Notes: generated by a model not told the origin, from the letters alone. Shown: positions 1 to 9,601, counted from the stretch's first letter. The stretch is 64,000 nucleotides of DNA from Peptoniphilaceae bacterium AMB_02 (GCA_036321625.1 CP143259.1:1910001-1974000); one strand, 5' to 3'. Made by a program: numbers and translations.

Positions 1-537
1 CGGTAAGTGTTAACCACCGAAGGCGATAAACTCACAACAAAATGGTGTAATTATCCTTCGTTTTTTTAGTGTACCATTTTTTAAGTACTTGCCACAAGGC
101 CAAGCCCTTCGGGTGGCTGATGTAATACCTCAGGCTCCAAATCTACAACAAATCAAAAAAAGAAACTGCTAATCAAAAGGTAAGATAAAACAATTTACAC
201 ACTAATTTGGACTTGACTTCCATCTTTGGATAGGCAACCTTACTTTAAACAAAATCATGTTTTATCCTTTTGACTTATAAACTTACCAATCTATAATATT
301 ACTTACTTTTATTAGTTTAAATTTATTAGTAGCTTTTCATTTTTCCTTTATCAACTATTTAATCTCTCACCAACTTACAATCCTTTAACCATTGGATTCC
401 GTTTTGGTTCGTTGAATCAAGATATCGCTATCGTTTCTTCTTTCAACACTTTAATATTTGAAACATTCAAGTTACTATCAGATTCGTCGATAAGTACGCT
501 CTTTAAGAATCTCACCTCATCATTGAGACGTGCCCGT
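1..537. other. Non-coding left edge with hairpins
   Basis: No convincing gene was found here. Two hairpins stand out: AATGGT at 41-46 pairs with ACCATT at 73-78, and GCCAC at 91-95 pairs with GTGGC at 113-117 around an inner AAGG/CCTT pair. From about 180 to 537 the DNA is AT-rich with only short unconvincing reading frames. The structured part could be the tail of a structured RNA or of a mobile element whose gene lies left of the window, but I do not recognise a family. Confidence 0.3.
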
Positions 538-580
538 TATAAAAAACCCCTCAATCCCATTTCCGGATTTCGGGGTTTGT
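538..580 (-). terminator. Rho-independent terminator of the alcohol dehydrogenase gene
   Basis: Read on the minus strand, AAACCCC pairs with GGGGTTT and an inner AATCC/GGATT pair extends the stem, followed by a run of T. It lies about 30 bases after the dehydrogenase stop codon. Confidence 0.85.
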
Positions 581-611
581 TTCTCAATATTATGAGTTTT
601 ATATTATTCTA

Positions 612-1790
612 TTAAAAATCTACATCTTTACCTTCATAGATATATTTAAATAGTTTTTCCATGTTTTCAGGATCTATAGTTCTTGGGTTGGTTCCTGTGC
701 AGGCGTCTACTACGGCATTTTTAGAGATTTCAGCGATTTTTTCTTTGAATTCTTCTTCAATTATACCGAAGTCTTTAAGATTTAAAGCTATTTCAAACTC
801 TCTGTTTAATTCACGAATCATTTCGATTAATTCTCTGGTTACTTCTTCGTCTGATCCGGTTAGGTTTAGGGCATGGCCTATTTCAGCATATCTTTTTAAA
901 GTGTTTTCGTCTTTCATATTGTACTGAATAACATATGGTAGGTACATTGCATTTGCGTAACCGTGGATGATGTGGCCTGTTGAGAATATTGCGCCTGTCT
1001 TGTGAGCCATTGAATGGACAATTCCTAGAAGTGCATTTGTGAATGCTTGTCCTGCAAGGCATTGTGCATAGTGCATTTGCTCTCTTGCGTCTTTGTCTCC
1101 ATTATATGATTTTCTCAAGTATTCAAAGACCATTTGAATAGCTTTAATTGCAAGTGGATCTGTAAATGGGCTATTTGCTGTAGAAACATAAGCTTCAACT
1201 GCATGAGTAAGTGCGTCCATTCCAGTATATGCAGCTAGGTGTGCAGGCATTGTCTCTGGGATAGTTGGGTCAAGTATTGCAACATCAGGTGTAATTTCAA
1301 AGTCTGCTAATGGGTATTTAATTCCCTTATTGTAGTCTGTGATTACTGAAAAAGCTGTAACTTCAGTTGCTGTTCCAGATGTAGAAGAAACTGCAGCAAA
1401 TCTAGCTTTTTTTCTTAGTTTAGGGAAATTAAACGGTATGCAAAGTTCTTCAAATGTTACTTCAGGATACTCGTAAAATGCCCACATAGCTTTGGCTGCA
1501 TCTATTGGTGATCCTCCACCAAGTGCTACTATCCAATCAGGACCAAACTCTTGCATTTTTTTAGCTCCGGCCATTACAGTCTCTACTGAAGGATCCGGCT
1601 CAACATTTTCAAATAGTTCAACTTCCATGCCGCCCTCTTTAAGATTATTGACAACTTTATCTAAGAAACCGAATCTTTTCATTGAACCGCCACCAACTAC
1701 TACAATGGCTTTTTTACCGCCTAAGTCTTTAAGTGCATCTAATGCACCTTCTCCATAGTACATATCTCTTGGTAATGTAAATCTTTTCAT
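612..1790 (-). CDS. Iron-containing alcohol dehydrogenase (butanol dehydrogenase-like)
   Basis: Group III, Fe-dependent NAD(P)H alcohol dehydrogenase that interconverts aldehydes and alcohols in the cytoplasm, plausibly as a fermentative electron sink. The 392-residue product has the nucleotide-binding GGGSPID motif near residues 91-97, then the metal-site pattern: Asp192 and His196 in GMDALTHAVEAY, His259 in HSMAH, and a histidine of GHIIHGYANA near 273-276. Length is typical of the family. The ATG at 1790 is chosen because AAAGGAG lies nine bases upstream; a longer reading frame would start at the predicted transcription start. The gene is single, with its own consensus promoter and terminator. 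Substrate cannot be told from sequence. Confidence 0.93.
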   Translation of the reverse strand: MKRFTLPRDMYYGEGALDALKDLGGKKAIVVVGGGSMKRFGFLDKVVNNLKEGGMEVELFENVEPDPSVETVMAGAKKMQEFGPDWIVALGGGSPIDAAKAMWAFYEYPEVTFEELCIPFNFPKLRKKARFAAVSSTSGTATEVTAFSVITDYNKGIKYPLADFEITPDVAILDPTIPETMPAHLAAYTGMDALTHAVEAYVSTANSPFTDPLAIKAIQMVFEYLRKSYNGDKDAREQMHYAQCLAGQAFTNALLGIVHSMAHKTGAIFSTGHIIHGYANAMYLPYVIQYNMKDENTLKRYAEIGHALNLTGSDEEVTRELIEMIRELNREFEIALNLKDFGIIEEEFKEKIAEISKNAVVDACTGTNPRTIDPENMEKLFKYIYEGKDVDF

Positions 1791-1835
1791 ATAAACAACT
1801 CCTTTTATTGTTAAACATTTTTCATTCAAGAATAA

Positions 1836-1864
1836 ATTATACTCCCCTACTGTTTTGCTGTCAA
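1836..1864 (-). promoter_or_regulatory. Consensus sigma-A promoter of the alcohol dehydrogenase gene
   Basis: On the minus strand TTGACA (1864-1859) and TATAAT (1841-1836) are separated by exactly 17 bases, a perfect match to the housekeeping consensus. Transcription should begin near 1829, leaving a leader of about 40 bases. Confidence 0.88.
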
Positions 1865-1973
1865 TTTATTAGTTAATGTTTTATCCTTAAAAGTTGTTAT
1901 TTTGCATTTTCTTATAAAACATTATTTATCATGTTATTTTAACACTTTATAACCAGCGTTATTAACATAATGA

Positions 1974-2003
1974 AACCCCAAGAGTTTCAAATCTCTTGGG
2001 GTT
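1974..2003. terminator. Inverted repeat, probable terminator of mcrBC
   Basis: Perfect 11-base arms (AACCCCAAGAG and its complement) surround an 8-base loop, about 100 bases after mcrC. The T-tract is weak on both strands, so termination is likely but not certain. The rest of 1865-2105 shows nothing recognisable. Confidence 0.55.
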
Positions 2004-2105
2004 GTTCAGTTACTCTATTTTCTAATATCTGCTAGTTTGGTTTTCATATCCAAAAATAAAAAATTAATTCATAAGGTTTTTATATTATTATTACTTTAGT
2101 TTCCA

Positions 2106-3170
2106 TTAGGATATGCATGCATAACTTTTCCATTCATCGACTATGTCGTCAAGCTGTTTGGCAATATAACTAAATTCACGATTTAAATCTAAGGTTCTAA
2201 TGTATATTTTATTGCCTCCTATTACATATTCACTATTTGGAGATATTTCTTCATCTGTCTTAGCATATAGTAATAGTCCTGAGATATCACCTAAATTATT
2301 TATATCTTCATTTTTTACATAAGTAAATATTTGATAAAGATTATTCGATCTGAGTGTGCTCTTATTGTACTGGCTATGTGTTTGCCAACTCTTCGAGTAA
2401 TATTTTGTGTCTATTATAAGCTTTTTATTCTTACTTTTTAGAACTATATCCGTTTGCATTACCGGTAAGAAGCTTTCTATACCCTCTTCAATATCCCAAG
2501 GTATCTGAGGAGATGAGACAGATAGTCCACTATGATGTTTCTTATAATACTCTCTTACAAAACTCTCAAACAGTGCATACATTCTTTGCTCATCTAAGAA
2601 ATTCGCCATCTTATGTTTGCCTTTTTGAGTAGATAAAATCAGCCCACTGATTACATAATTGCAAATATTAAGCAGCATCTTGTAGTTTTGATTACTTTTG
2701 TGAAATATTAATTTATTCCACATAATCTTATCTACTTCAAGTTCATCTACTTCTCCGAAAAATATCATAACACTTTTTAGTGCTTCCCTATTCTCTTTAC
2801 TCACTCTATTTTCTCTAATTAATAGTAGAGAAGTAGTTTTTAGTATCTGATTAAAAATATTGTTTTCTGAGAATTCATCAAATTCACAAACCAAGGAATG
2901 TTTTTTCTGTATATTGTTTTGTAAGGATCCATAGATATCAAGCTTACCTCGTAATGTCTTGAGATTTTCAGTTCTTGATATATATTCCCTATATAGTCCT
3001 TGTTTAAGTTGAGCAGAGATTCCTTTATATAAAATAGCCGCAAATAAATTATGGATTTGTTCAAATTCTTCAATTTCTATTTCTTCAAAATTCTTTTGAT
3101 TCAGTACCTTAAAAGCATATGCCAACATATAGTAGATATTCTTAATTAGAATATGTTTATTTTTGTTCAT
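2106..3170 (-). CDS. mcrC: McrC-like subunit of a type IV (methyl-dependent) restriction system
   Basis: McrC is the nuclease and GTPase-stimulating partner of McrB; the complex cuts DNA carrying modified cytosine. The 354-residue product ends with a PD-(D/E)xK nuclease core: TDIVLKSKNKKLIIDTKYY near residues 235-255 supplies the first Asp and the DTK pair. The N-terminal half has the helical McrC arrangement that docks on the AAA+ ring. The start overlaps the end of the mcrB frame by 14 bases, so the two are one transcript with coupled translation. No lesions are seen. Confidence 0.88.
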   Translation of the reverse strand: MNKNKHILIKNIYYMLAYAFKVLNQKNFEEIEIEEFEQIHNLFAAILYKGISAQLKQGLYREYISRTENLKTLRGKLDIYGSLQNNIQKKHSLVCEFDEFSENNIFNQILKTTSLLLIRENRVSKENREALKSVMIFFGEVDELEVDKIMWNKLIFHKSNQNYKMLLNICNYVISGLILSTQKGKHKMANFLDEQRMYALFESFVREYYKKHHSGLSVSSPQIPWDIEEGIESFLPVMQTDIVLKSKNKKLIIDTKYYSKSWQTHSQYNKSTLRSNNLYQIFTYVKNEDINNLGDISGLLLYAKTDEEISPNSEYVIGGNKIYIRTLDLNREFSYIAKQLDDIVDEWKSYACIS

Positions 3171-5142
3171 CTAGTATCCCTAATAATTCATTTTTCCACT
3201 TTACATAGTTGTTTTCGTCATCAAAAAAGTACTCTTTTAGCATAGGTAATAAATCATAATTAATAACAAGTCTGATCCAATCATCATCAGATACCGTCCT
3301 ACCGCAAAAGTAGCTATGCCCTATACAAAATCCTCTTCCAAGTGAACTGTCTTTTTCTATCGCATTATTAAGATCTTCAACTTTACTTATCAGCCTATCA
3401 AAGCTGTCGTGATTTAGCGTTTTCTGATATTCTTTAAATCCGATTGACTTAAAAGCCGGTTCCATTTCAAAAAAGCTGAATCTTCTCCTAAGAGCATAAT
3501 CTATCATTGCCAAACTTCTGTCCGCTGTATTCATCATTCCGATGATATAGAGATTTTCAGGCACACTAAAAGACTCTTTACTATATGCTAAAGTCAATTT
3601 CTCTCCTCTTTTATCAGCTTCAATTAACATCAATAACTCTCCAAATATCTTGCTTAGATTCCCCCTATTAATCTCATCAATGATAAAAAAGTATTTGCTT
3701 CCCGGATTCTCATTCGCTTTTTTGCAGAATTTATAAAAAATACCATCTTCAAGCTTAAATCCATCATCGATAGGCTTATATCCCATAACAAAATCTTCAT
3801 AAGAATAATTTTGATGAAACTGAACCACTTCTATCTTGTCATCATCTTTTTCTCCTAAAATAGAGTATACAAGCCTTTTAGCCATAAAAGTCTTGCCAAC
3901 TCCTGGAGCGCCTTGAAGTATTATATTCTTTTTTTCATCCAGTAAATTTACAAGCTCGATGTATTTGTCTTCTTCAAGATATACATCCTTTAAAAAGTCT
4001 TGTTTTGTGTATTTTATGACATCCACTTCTTCTAATTCATATAATTTTATCTCTGTGAAATCAAATTTTTCTAAAGCTTTTTTAAGTTCAGGGCGAAGTC
4101 TCCATTTATATATTCCATCATCCTTATTTTTTGTATATCTGCCTAGGTATAGAATTGGCCACCATTTGGAATTTTCTGTATCTCTTTCCATTACCGGACA
4201 ACCAGTTTCTCTTGCTATTCTCATCGCTAAAGAACTCGATCCTGAATTGTATAGATTTATATGTCCACCATATTTTTCCGAAAGCTGTTTACAGGTAGCT
4301 GAACCTCCTATATCAAGCATTCGTTTCATAATACGTAAACTTTGATTATTGAAAATTCTTTCATTATGAAGTAATTCTTCCCATTTTTCTGAAGATATTC
4401 CAGGATGATAATGTTCAGGAAACCAACCTTCAAGAGTATTGTTTTCGTCATTTGCCTTCACGTCTTTATATTCTCTACTTGTAAAATAACCGAAATCTAT
4501 CGCCAAAGTTTTTGACTCGGGATCAGGATAGGACTTATCAGACAAGAAAGTTTTAACCATCTCCTGTAGCTCTTCATCTTGCTTTAAAGCCAATGAAATC
4601 TGATTATAAAGTTTATATCCTTCTAATACATTATCAACTTTCCCATTTCTTTTTGGTGTAAATGAGCTTTCGATTATTTCTGCAAGTCTTAAATACTCTG
4701 AATATTTATATATATAGTATTTATCAGGATACTTGAGCCATAAATATGTACTTATAGCATTTATATCTTGATAATGGTTTTTACCAGGTTCTCCAAACTT
4801 TTCATTAAGATCATTTGCTGTAATCATAAAATTACCAATCCTAGTTTCTAGCGGTAAACTTTCATCGTAGAGAATTAAAAACATTTCTCTAACATCACTT
4901 TCTGCAGCTTCAATTAATCCTAAAAGTACCCCTATTGGAAATCTATTATATGATGTCAACAAATTGTCTGTCATACTTAATGATTCCTTTACCATCTGGT
5001 AAAAATCAGACGTTTCTATATCCCAATGTTCTTGAAAATGCTGTACAGCTTCCCATTTATATACTTCCACCTTCCAATCTGGTGTTGGAAAAACTTTTTT
5101 GTACTCAGTTAAAACTTGTTTGAATTTAGTTTCGTTATACAT
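3157..5142 (-). CDS. mcrB: McrB-like AAA+ GTPase of a type IV restriction system
   Basis: McrB recognises modified DNA through its N-terminal domain and translocates DNA with a GTP-driven AAA+ ring. The 661-residue product has Walker A GAPGVGKT near residue 410, Walker B FFIIDEINRG near 484 and the McrB-family MNTADRS signature near 537, followed by the arginine-rich ALRRRF sensor region. Residues 1-380 are a long specificity region, including a winged-helix-like part near 270-330; I do not recognise its ligand. GGAGG precedes the ATG at good spacing. The specificity domain is what would differ from E. coli McrB, so the modification recognised is unknown. Confidence 0.9.
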   Translation of the reverse strand: MYNETKFKQVLTEYKKVFPTPDWKVEVYKWEAVQHFQEHWDIETSDFYQMVKESLSMTDNLLTSYNRFPIGVLLGLIEAAESDVREMFLILYDESLPLETRIGNFMITANDLNEKFGEPGKNHYQDINAISTYLWLKYPDKYYIYKYSEYLRLAEIIESSFTPKRNGKVDNVLEGYKLYNQISLALKQDEELQEMVKTFLSDKSYPDPESKTLAIDFGYFTSREYKDVKANDENNTLEGWFPEHYHPGISSEKWEELLHNERIFNNQSLRIMKRMLDIGGSATCKQLSEKYGGHINLYNSGSSSLAMRIARETGCPVMERDTENSKWWPILYLGRYTKNKDDGIYKWRLRPELKKALEKFDFTEIKLYELEEVDVIKYTKQDFLKDVYLEEDKYIELVNLLDEKKNIILQGAPGVGKTFMAKRLVYSILGEKDDDKIEVVQFHQNYSYEDFVMGYKPIDDGFKLEDGIFYKFCKKANENPGSKYFFIIDEINRGNLSKIFGELLMLIEADKRGEKLTLAYSKESFSVPENLYIIGMMNTADRSLAMIDYALRRRFSFFEMEPAFKSIGFKEYQKTLNHDSFDRLISKVEDLNNAIEKDSSLGRGFCIGHSYFCGRTVSDDDWIRLVINYDLLPMLKEYFFDDENNYVKWKNELLGILDEQK

Positions 5143-5250
5143 TTTGCCTCCAGTTAAACAATTTTTTATTTACTGTATTTTTTATGAAATTCAGTATTAT
5201 TTCTCAACTATATTTATTTCACACGTTAACTAACCGATAATTATATACAT

Positions 5251-5280
5251 ATAATACCATAACTCCCACTTTTTCAACAA
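5251..5280 (-). promoter_or_regulatory. Probable promoter of mcrBC
   Basis: On the minus strand TTGTTG (5280-5275) and TATTAT (5256-5251) are 18 bases apart, with an extended -10 TG one base before TATTAT. It lies about 110 bases upstream of mcrB. Confidence 0.5.
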
Positions 5281-5370
5281 TCATCCCCAAAGGTTAGACA
5301 ATGTATCATTTGTAAAATTTTTCTATACTTTTCACATATTTTTCTCAATCTATGCATTAAATTTAACAAA

Positions 5371-5381
5371 TGTGGTATAAT
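5371..5381 (+). promoter_or_regulatory. Extended -10 promoter of the OsmC-like gene
   Basis: TGG followed by TATAAT at 5376-5381 forms an extended -10 element; no good -35 is visible. The start codon lies 36 bases downstream, preceded by GAAAGGTGG. Confidence 0.65.
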
Positions 5382-5416
5382 AAATAGTGTAATATAATTA
5401 GAAAGGTGGATTTGAA

Positions 5417-5851
5417 ATGGCAAAAGAAGTTTTTAAAGCAGTGGTTGAACCTAGAGAAGGACTTACAATGGCTTGTAAGGTTAGAGAGTTTGAGATGTTG
5501 CTTGATGAACCTGTTGAGCTTGGAGGAAATAATAAGGCTATGAACCCTGTAGAAGCTCTACTTTCTTCTCTTGGAGCTTGTAAGGCTATCGTTATGAGAT
5601 GTTTTGCACCTGCTCACAATATTAATCTGGTTGATTTCAAAATTGAGCTTGAAGGAGATTTAGATCCCGATGGATTCCTTGGTAAAAATCCGGAAGCAAA
5701 GATTGGTTTCTCTGAAGTTCGTACACATATAACTATAGATGCTGAGAATACTCAAGAAGAAATAGAAGCTTTTATAGAATTTGTTGAAAAGACATGTCCG
5801 GTTCAAGACACATTGGTAAACGCTGCTAATTACAAGATTATAATTAACTAA
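5417..5851 (+). CDS. OsmC/Ohr-family protein
   Basis: OsmC/Ohr proteins are small cytoplasmic thiol peroxidases that reduce organic hydroperoxides using two cysteines. The 144-residue product has the conserved layout: NPVEALLSSLGACKA near residues 44-57 carries the first Cys, and EKTCPVQDTL near 124-133 carries the second Cys in the usual TCPV context. Length matches the family. It is a single gene with its own extended -10 promoter and a bidirectional terminator. Whether it detoxifies peroxides or is one of the many uncharacterised OsmC-like proteins cannot be decided here. Confidence 0.88.
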   Translation: MAKEVFKAVVEPREGLTMACKVREFEMLLDEPVELGGNNKAMNPVEALLSSLGACKAIVMRCFAPAHNINLVDFKIELEGDLDPDGFLGKNPEAKIGFSEVRTHITIDAENTQEEIEAFIEFVEKTCPVQDTLVNAANYKIIIN

Positions 5852-5852
5852 A

Positions 5853-5897
5853 AAAGATGGCAAATCAGATTTTATAATTTCTGATTTGCCATTTTTG
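5853..5897. terminator. Bidirectional terminator between the OsmC-like gene and iadA
   Basis: A 13-base perfect stem (ATGGCAAATCAGA at 5857-5869 and its complement at 5880-5892) is flanked by T-runs in both directions. It can serve the convergent OsmC-like gene and sigma-54 operon A. Confidence 0.85.
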
Positions 5898-5920
5898 TTT
5901 AAAAGCTTAATTAGTGCATA

Positions 5921-7072
5921 TTATAAAACTACATTTTCATATGTGCCTAATTTTAGTATTTTTTCCCCTTCCATTAAAACTTCACCTTTAGCAATAACAC
6001 CATATAGCGACAAATCTTCATTCAGGATTAATAGGTCTGCATCAAGACCATCATTTAATCGTCCTTTTTGCTTCGAGATTTTTAGGGCATCTGCTACATT
6101 TGAAGTAAAGAGCGAAATTACATCTTTCATACTATGGCCTAAACTTACTAGTTCCTTGATTTCTGCCAAGAGGGTATCTATCGGTGTGACACCTATTTTT
6201 ACTAGATTACCTGCATCGTCATAACTTGACCAAGATCCATATCCGTCAGAGCTTACAGTTATATTTTTGAGGGGAATATTCTCTTCCTTGGCAATATCTA
6301 AAATATCAGATATCGATATTTCTGAAGGTATACCACAGGTTATATCAATAAAGCCACCATTTTTTGCAAACTCAAGAGTTTCAAGACAAAGACTTCTCTT
6401 TCTATTGATATGAGTAGGTCTAAATACAGTCACGGGAAGATTGGATAGTTTTATTGCCTCGTTTATCTCACTCATATTATATTTTCCGCTACCCATATGG
6501 ACTGTAACATGTCCTGATTTACCGGATAACATACCTGCAACCCTTGCTTCAGTTCCAAGCCTTGCAAGTTCACGTACCGATATTGCAGAATCTCTATGGT
6601 CATTGGTCGCAATTTTTACGCCAATTATCTCTTCAATAAATGTTATATCTCTCTTAACAGAACCGGTTATAGTAGGTGAAGGATACTCATAAGCTCCGGT
6701 TAATGCATATGCCGTTATTCCTTCTATGTTTAAAGCCTTTGCTTTTGCAACTAGATTCTCAACAGATCTTGTAGTGGAGTCAGTCCCTAGCAGACCAACA
6801 ACTGTAGTAATTCCTGCTTTTATAAATGAACTAAGCTGCGCTTCAGGAACCCTTGTATTAAATCCACCTTCTCCTCCACCACCGGTAATATGAACGTGCT
6901 GATCGATCAGTCCCGGAATTATTATTTTCCCGGAAGCATCTATAATTTCGGCATCTTCTATTTTAGGGATATCTTTACTGATCCTTAGTATCTTCCCTCC
7001 ACCGATTAGGATATCTGATTTACCGATAGGCTCGGGTGTGTAGAGATTTCCACCTTTAATTATTTTAATCAT
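5921..7072 (-). CDS. iadA: Isoaspartyl (beta-aspartyl) dipeptidase
   Basis: IadA hydrolyses beta-aspartyl dipeptides, which arise from damaged proteins or from cyanophycin-type polymers. It is a binuclear zinc amidohydrolase. The 383-residue product shows the amidohydrolase HxH as His59/His61 in GLIDQHVHITGGGGEGG, then GITTVVGLLGTDSTTRS, and the strand motifs GHVTVHMGSG and SSDGYGSW that hold later metal ligands. Length fits the family. It is the last gene of sigma-54 operon A and overlaps the upstream M28 peptidase gene by 4 bases; AAAGGAG supports the ATG. The context of peptidase, amidohydrolase and symporter supports use of imported dipeptides as food rather than repair. Confidence 0.92.
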   Translation of the reverse strand: MIKIIKGGNLYTPEPIGKSDILIGGGKILRISKDIPKIEDAEIIDASGKIIIPGLIDQHVHITGGGGEGGFNTRVPEAQLSSFIKAGITTVVGLLGTDSTTRSVENLVAKAKALNIEGITAYALTGAYEYPSPTITGSVKRDITFIEEIIGVKIATNDHRDSAISVRELARLGTEARVAGMLSGKSGHVTVHMGSGKYNMSEINEAIKLSNLPVTVFRPTHINRKRSLCLETLEFAKNGGFIDITCGIPSEISISDILDIAKEENIPLKNITVSSDGYGSWSSYDDAGNLVKIGVTPIDTLLAEIKELVSLGHSMKDVISLFTSNVADALKISKQKGRLNDGLDADLLILNEDLSLYGVIAKGEVLMEGEKILKLGTYENVVL

Positions 7073-8769
7073 AGTTTCTCCTTTGTTCTCGACTTTAATA
7101 ACCTCATCACTTCAATCAAAATATTCAAAACTCTATTTTTTTCAGAAGTTAAATGCTTATCTAATATAAATCTATATTCTATTTTATTAGAAGATTCATA
7201 AATTCTAAATATTTCACTAAGTCGAGGTATAGGTTTCTCTTGTAGGGCATAATCCTGTAAATAAATTTCTCTACTTACATAATATATTCGATTAAGTAGC
7301 TTAATCAGATTCAATTTTTCATCTTGGTTTAAGGTATCTTCTAAACTTGTAAATAAACCCCATGTTTCCTCAACCTTATCTATTAATGAGTCCAGATTTT
7401 TAATATAAAAATATTCTTTATTATATTCATTAAGTGTATCATATATTAATTTAAACAATTCTTCTATATTGAAGGCGTTTAATCCATAAAGTAATAGGTC
7501 ATTAATTGCAGAAATATATAGAATTGTATCCTTTTCCAATACATCCATGTCAGAATATTTTAGTAAATCTTTTTCCGTATGCCACCACCAACTCATAAAT
7601 GTATCGTTTGTTGTATCCGGGTGGTTTTTTTCTAATGTTGATCCCCAGATAAAATACGGTGTTATTCCAATATTTTGAAAGGATTGATCCCACCCACGAA
7701 CTGTACCTGAATAAAATCCTATTTGATTTGTAACTTCAAATATCTTCTGCTTCGATAATTCAATCAAGCTAGGCCCCGAACTGATATTTGTGTAGTCATT
7801 AGCTCCTCTTAACCCTGGCATATCAATATTTACATATGCTATGCACCCTTCTAGAAGTTCCTCGAATTTATCAGCTGCATAAGCAGAAGAACCTGCATAT
7901 CTTCCATTTGAATGACCTGACCACCATGCAATCTTTACTCCTATGTTAAATTTACTTATTATACTTTTATAATACTTTGCCAGGTATAGTGCAAGTGCAT
8001 TTCCAGTACCATTATCGGTCGCACCATAATGCCATGAATCGATGTGATTACCAATTAATATAAATTTACCATCGTTATCATTCTTAGGTTCAATATTTGC
8101 TTCAAGAATAGGTATTAATTGTATGCCTTCTTCTAAAACTGTACACATTGATACATCAATTCTTTCGTAAGATAGTTTTTCAACAATTTTCTTACCATAT
8201 TTACCATTAATAGCGATTATAGGTATTCTTGGATAATAGTCTATATCTTCGTATCCTGGAGCTCCCCAAATCGGATTATAAATTCCCTCATGTATTTCGT
8301 TTTCATTACCGTTCCAGTACTGAATAAATCCTATTGCTCCCCTGTTCTGGACTTCAAGAACCGATATGGGATTTAAAGACTCACTGATTACTATTTTGTT
8401 TTCTAAATCTTTTTTTAAGTCTGTTTTTTTAAGATTGTATTCAATAATAGAATCTATTAAACTTCCCTCATCAATATAGATTAGTTCTCCTTTGATTTCT
8501 TTGCCAAAGGTATTCTTTGAAAAACTCCTTGTCTTAGCTTCTATTTCTGTTTTACTTGAATCTTCTAAAATATACAACTTCCCATAAACTGGATTGCTTA
8601 AATAAGCAGGATATTTATATAAAGTATTTGATATACCACACTTATTTAGTTCTTCTTGAATAAACTCTAGAGCATTTAGTTCCCCTTTCCCTCCAGATAA
8701 TCTATCATATTTTACAATGTTATTAAGATAATAAGTAAGTTCACTTTTATTAATGTCATGATCTATCAT
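7069..8769 (-). CDS. M28-family zinc peptidase
   Basis: M28 peptidases are di-zinc exopeptidases that release N- or C-terminal residues. The 566-residue product has a PA (protease-associated) type insert in its N-terminal half, then the first metal-binding block GNHIDSWHYGATDNGTG near residues 235-251, the WWSGHSNGRYAGS block near 285, and the late HTEKDLLKYSDMD near 400 that supplies the last ligand. The C-terminal 150 residues are helical and may mediate dimerisation. No signal peptide is visible, so it acts in the cytoplasm. It sits between the creatininase and iadA genes in one transcript. The substrate is unknown; a carboxypeptidase or aminopeptidase role are both possible. Confidence 0.85.
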   Translation of the reverse strand: MIDHDINKSELTYYLNNIVKYDRLSGGKGELNALEFIQEELNKCGISNTLYKYPAYLSNPVYGKLYILEDSSKTEIEAKTRSFSKNTFGKEIKGELIYIDEGSLIDSIIEYNLKKTDLKKDLENKIVISESLNPISVLEVQNRGAIGFIQYWNGNENEIHEGIYNPIWGAPGYEDIDYYPRIPIIAINGKYGKKIVEKLSYERIDVSMCTVLEEGIQLIPILEANIEPKNDNDGKFILIGNHIDSWHYGATDNGTGNALALYLAKYYKSIISKFNIGVKIAWWSGHSNGRYAGSSAYAADKFEELLEGCIAYVNIDMPGLRGANDYTNISSGPSLIELSKQKIFEVTNQIGFYSGTVRGWDQSFQNIGITPYFIWGSTLEKNHPDTTNDTFMSWWWHTEKDLLKYSDMDVLEKDTILYISAINDLLLYGLNAFNIEELFKLIYDTLNEYNKEYFYIKNLDSLIDKVEETWGLFTSLEDTLNQDEKLNLIKLLNRIYYVSREIYLQDYALQEKPIPRLSEIFRIYESSNKIEYRFILDKHLTSEKNRVLNILIEVMRLLKSRTKEKL

Positions 8770-8779
8770 TAATATACTC

Positions 8780-9541
8780 CTATCTGTCTAGCTTTATTTT
8801 TTTAAACTCCTCAATAAAATCAACTAGATATTTAGCAGTTGCGTTTAACATACTCTCTCCTTCTTCTTTTGTTGCAAAAGCAGGATCATCTTTACCAAAC
8901 CAACCACTTTCTACTACATCTCTAACATCTCTCATTATTTTAATGCTTGCACCTTTAAACTCCACAGTATTTATATTTAAACATTTTAACTCATCTGTTA
9001 AATTCTTATAATCCAATGGTACCACTTCATTTAAGTCAATTAAATCTTCATCTATTGCCATAATTGCAGAAGCTTCTTCTCTTCCTGCATGCCCTCCAAC
9101 CCATTCATTATTGAGTTGTCCAGCTAAAACCCACCAATCAACAGTTGCAGCAATGCCACCTCGATTGTAGAGTTCCAGTGCAACCATATCAAGCGAACTA
9201 TCATTACCTCCATGTCCGTTCAAAAACACGAATTTTTTGATTCCTTGTTCAAACAATGAAAAAACTATGTTTCGTACTACCATTTGTAAAGCATCATGTC
9301 CAATATTAATTGTCCCAGGAAAACTCTTATGATGTGGACATACTCCATATGGTATTACTGGCAATACTATTACTTCAGTTTCTTTTTCTATCATCTCTGA
9401 TAATCTTTCTGGTATTAAATAATCTGTCCCTAAAGGACCATGCGTTCCATGATTTTCAACACTTCCAACAGGTAAAATTGCTATATCTACTCTTTTAAAG
9501 ATATTTTCTGCTTGTTTCCAACTCAAATGTGATAATTTCAT
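8780..9541 (-). CDS. Creatininase-family amidohydrolase
   Basis: The creatininase fold hydrolyses cyclic or N-terminal amide bonds using two metal ions; members include creatinine amidohydrolase, formamide hydrolases and the peptidase MftE. The 253-residue product has PVGSVENHGTHGPLGTDYL at 24-42 (Glu29, His31, Asp40), FLNGHGGN near 117, and GHAGREEASAIM near 151, which together hold the metal ligands. The length is typical. It follows the symporter gene after an intercistronic hairpin and has a strong GGAGG site. In this operon a role in opening a cyclic amide or peptide-like substrate is more likely than creatinine itself, but that is inference. Confidence 0.85.
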   Translation of the reverse strand: MKLSHLSWKQAENIFKRVDIAILPVGSVENHGTHGPLGTDYLIPERLSEMIEKETEVIVLPVIPYGVCPHHKSFPGTINIGHDALQMVVRNIVFSLFEQGIKKFVFLNGHGGNDSSLDMVALELYNRGGIAATVDWWVLAGQLNNEWVGGHAGREEASAIMAIDEDLIDLNEVVPLDYKNLTDELKCLNINTVEFKGASIKIMRDVRDVVESGWFGKDDPAFATKEEGESMLNATAKYLVDFIEEFKKIKLDR

Positions 9542-9562
9542 TATATACCTCCAAATTCACAT

Positions 9563-9593
9563 GGACAAAAGTGATGAAATATCACCTTTGTCC
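9563..9593 (-). promoter_or_regulatory. Intercistronic hairpin between symporter and creatininase genes
   Basis: GGACAAA pairs with TTTGTCC and an inner GTGAT pairs with ATCAC around a 5-base loop. There is no T-tract, so it is unlikely to terminate. It may stabilise or cut the mRNA between the transporter and the hydrolases. Confidence 0.5.
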
Positions 9594-9601
9594 AATTTTG
9601 A

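Noticed and set aside
1-180. TnpB/IS605-type element end or guide RNA
   Set aside because: Hairpins are compatible, but no conserved element end or transposase is visible, so no claim is made.
412-615. 67-residue plus-strand frame
   Set aside because: Poor composition, no ribosome site and overlap with the dehydrogenase terminator; judged to be chance.
3959-4345. 128-residue frame opposite mcrB
   Set aside because: Antisense shadow of a conserved AAA+ gene with no expression signals.
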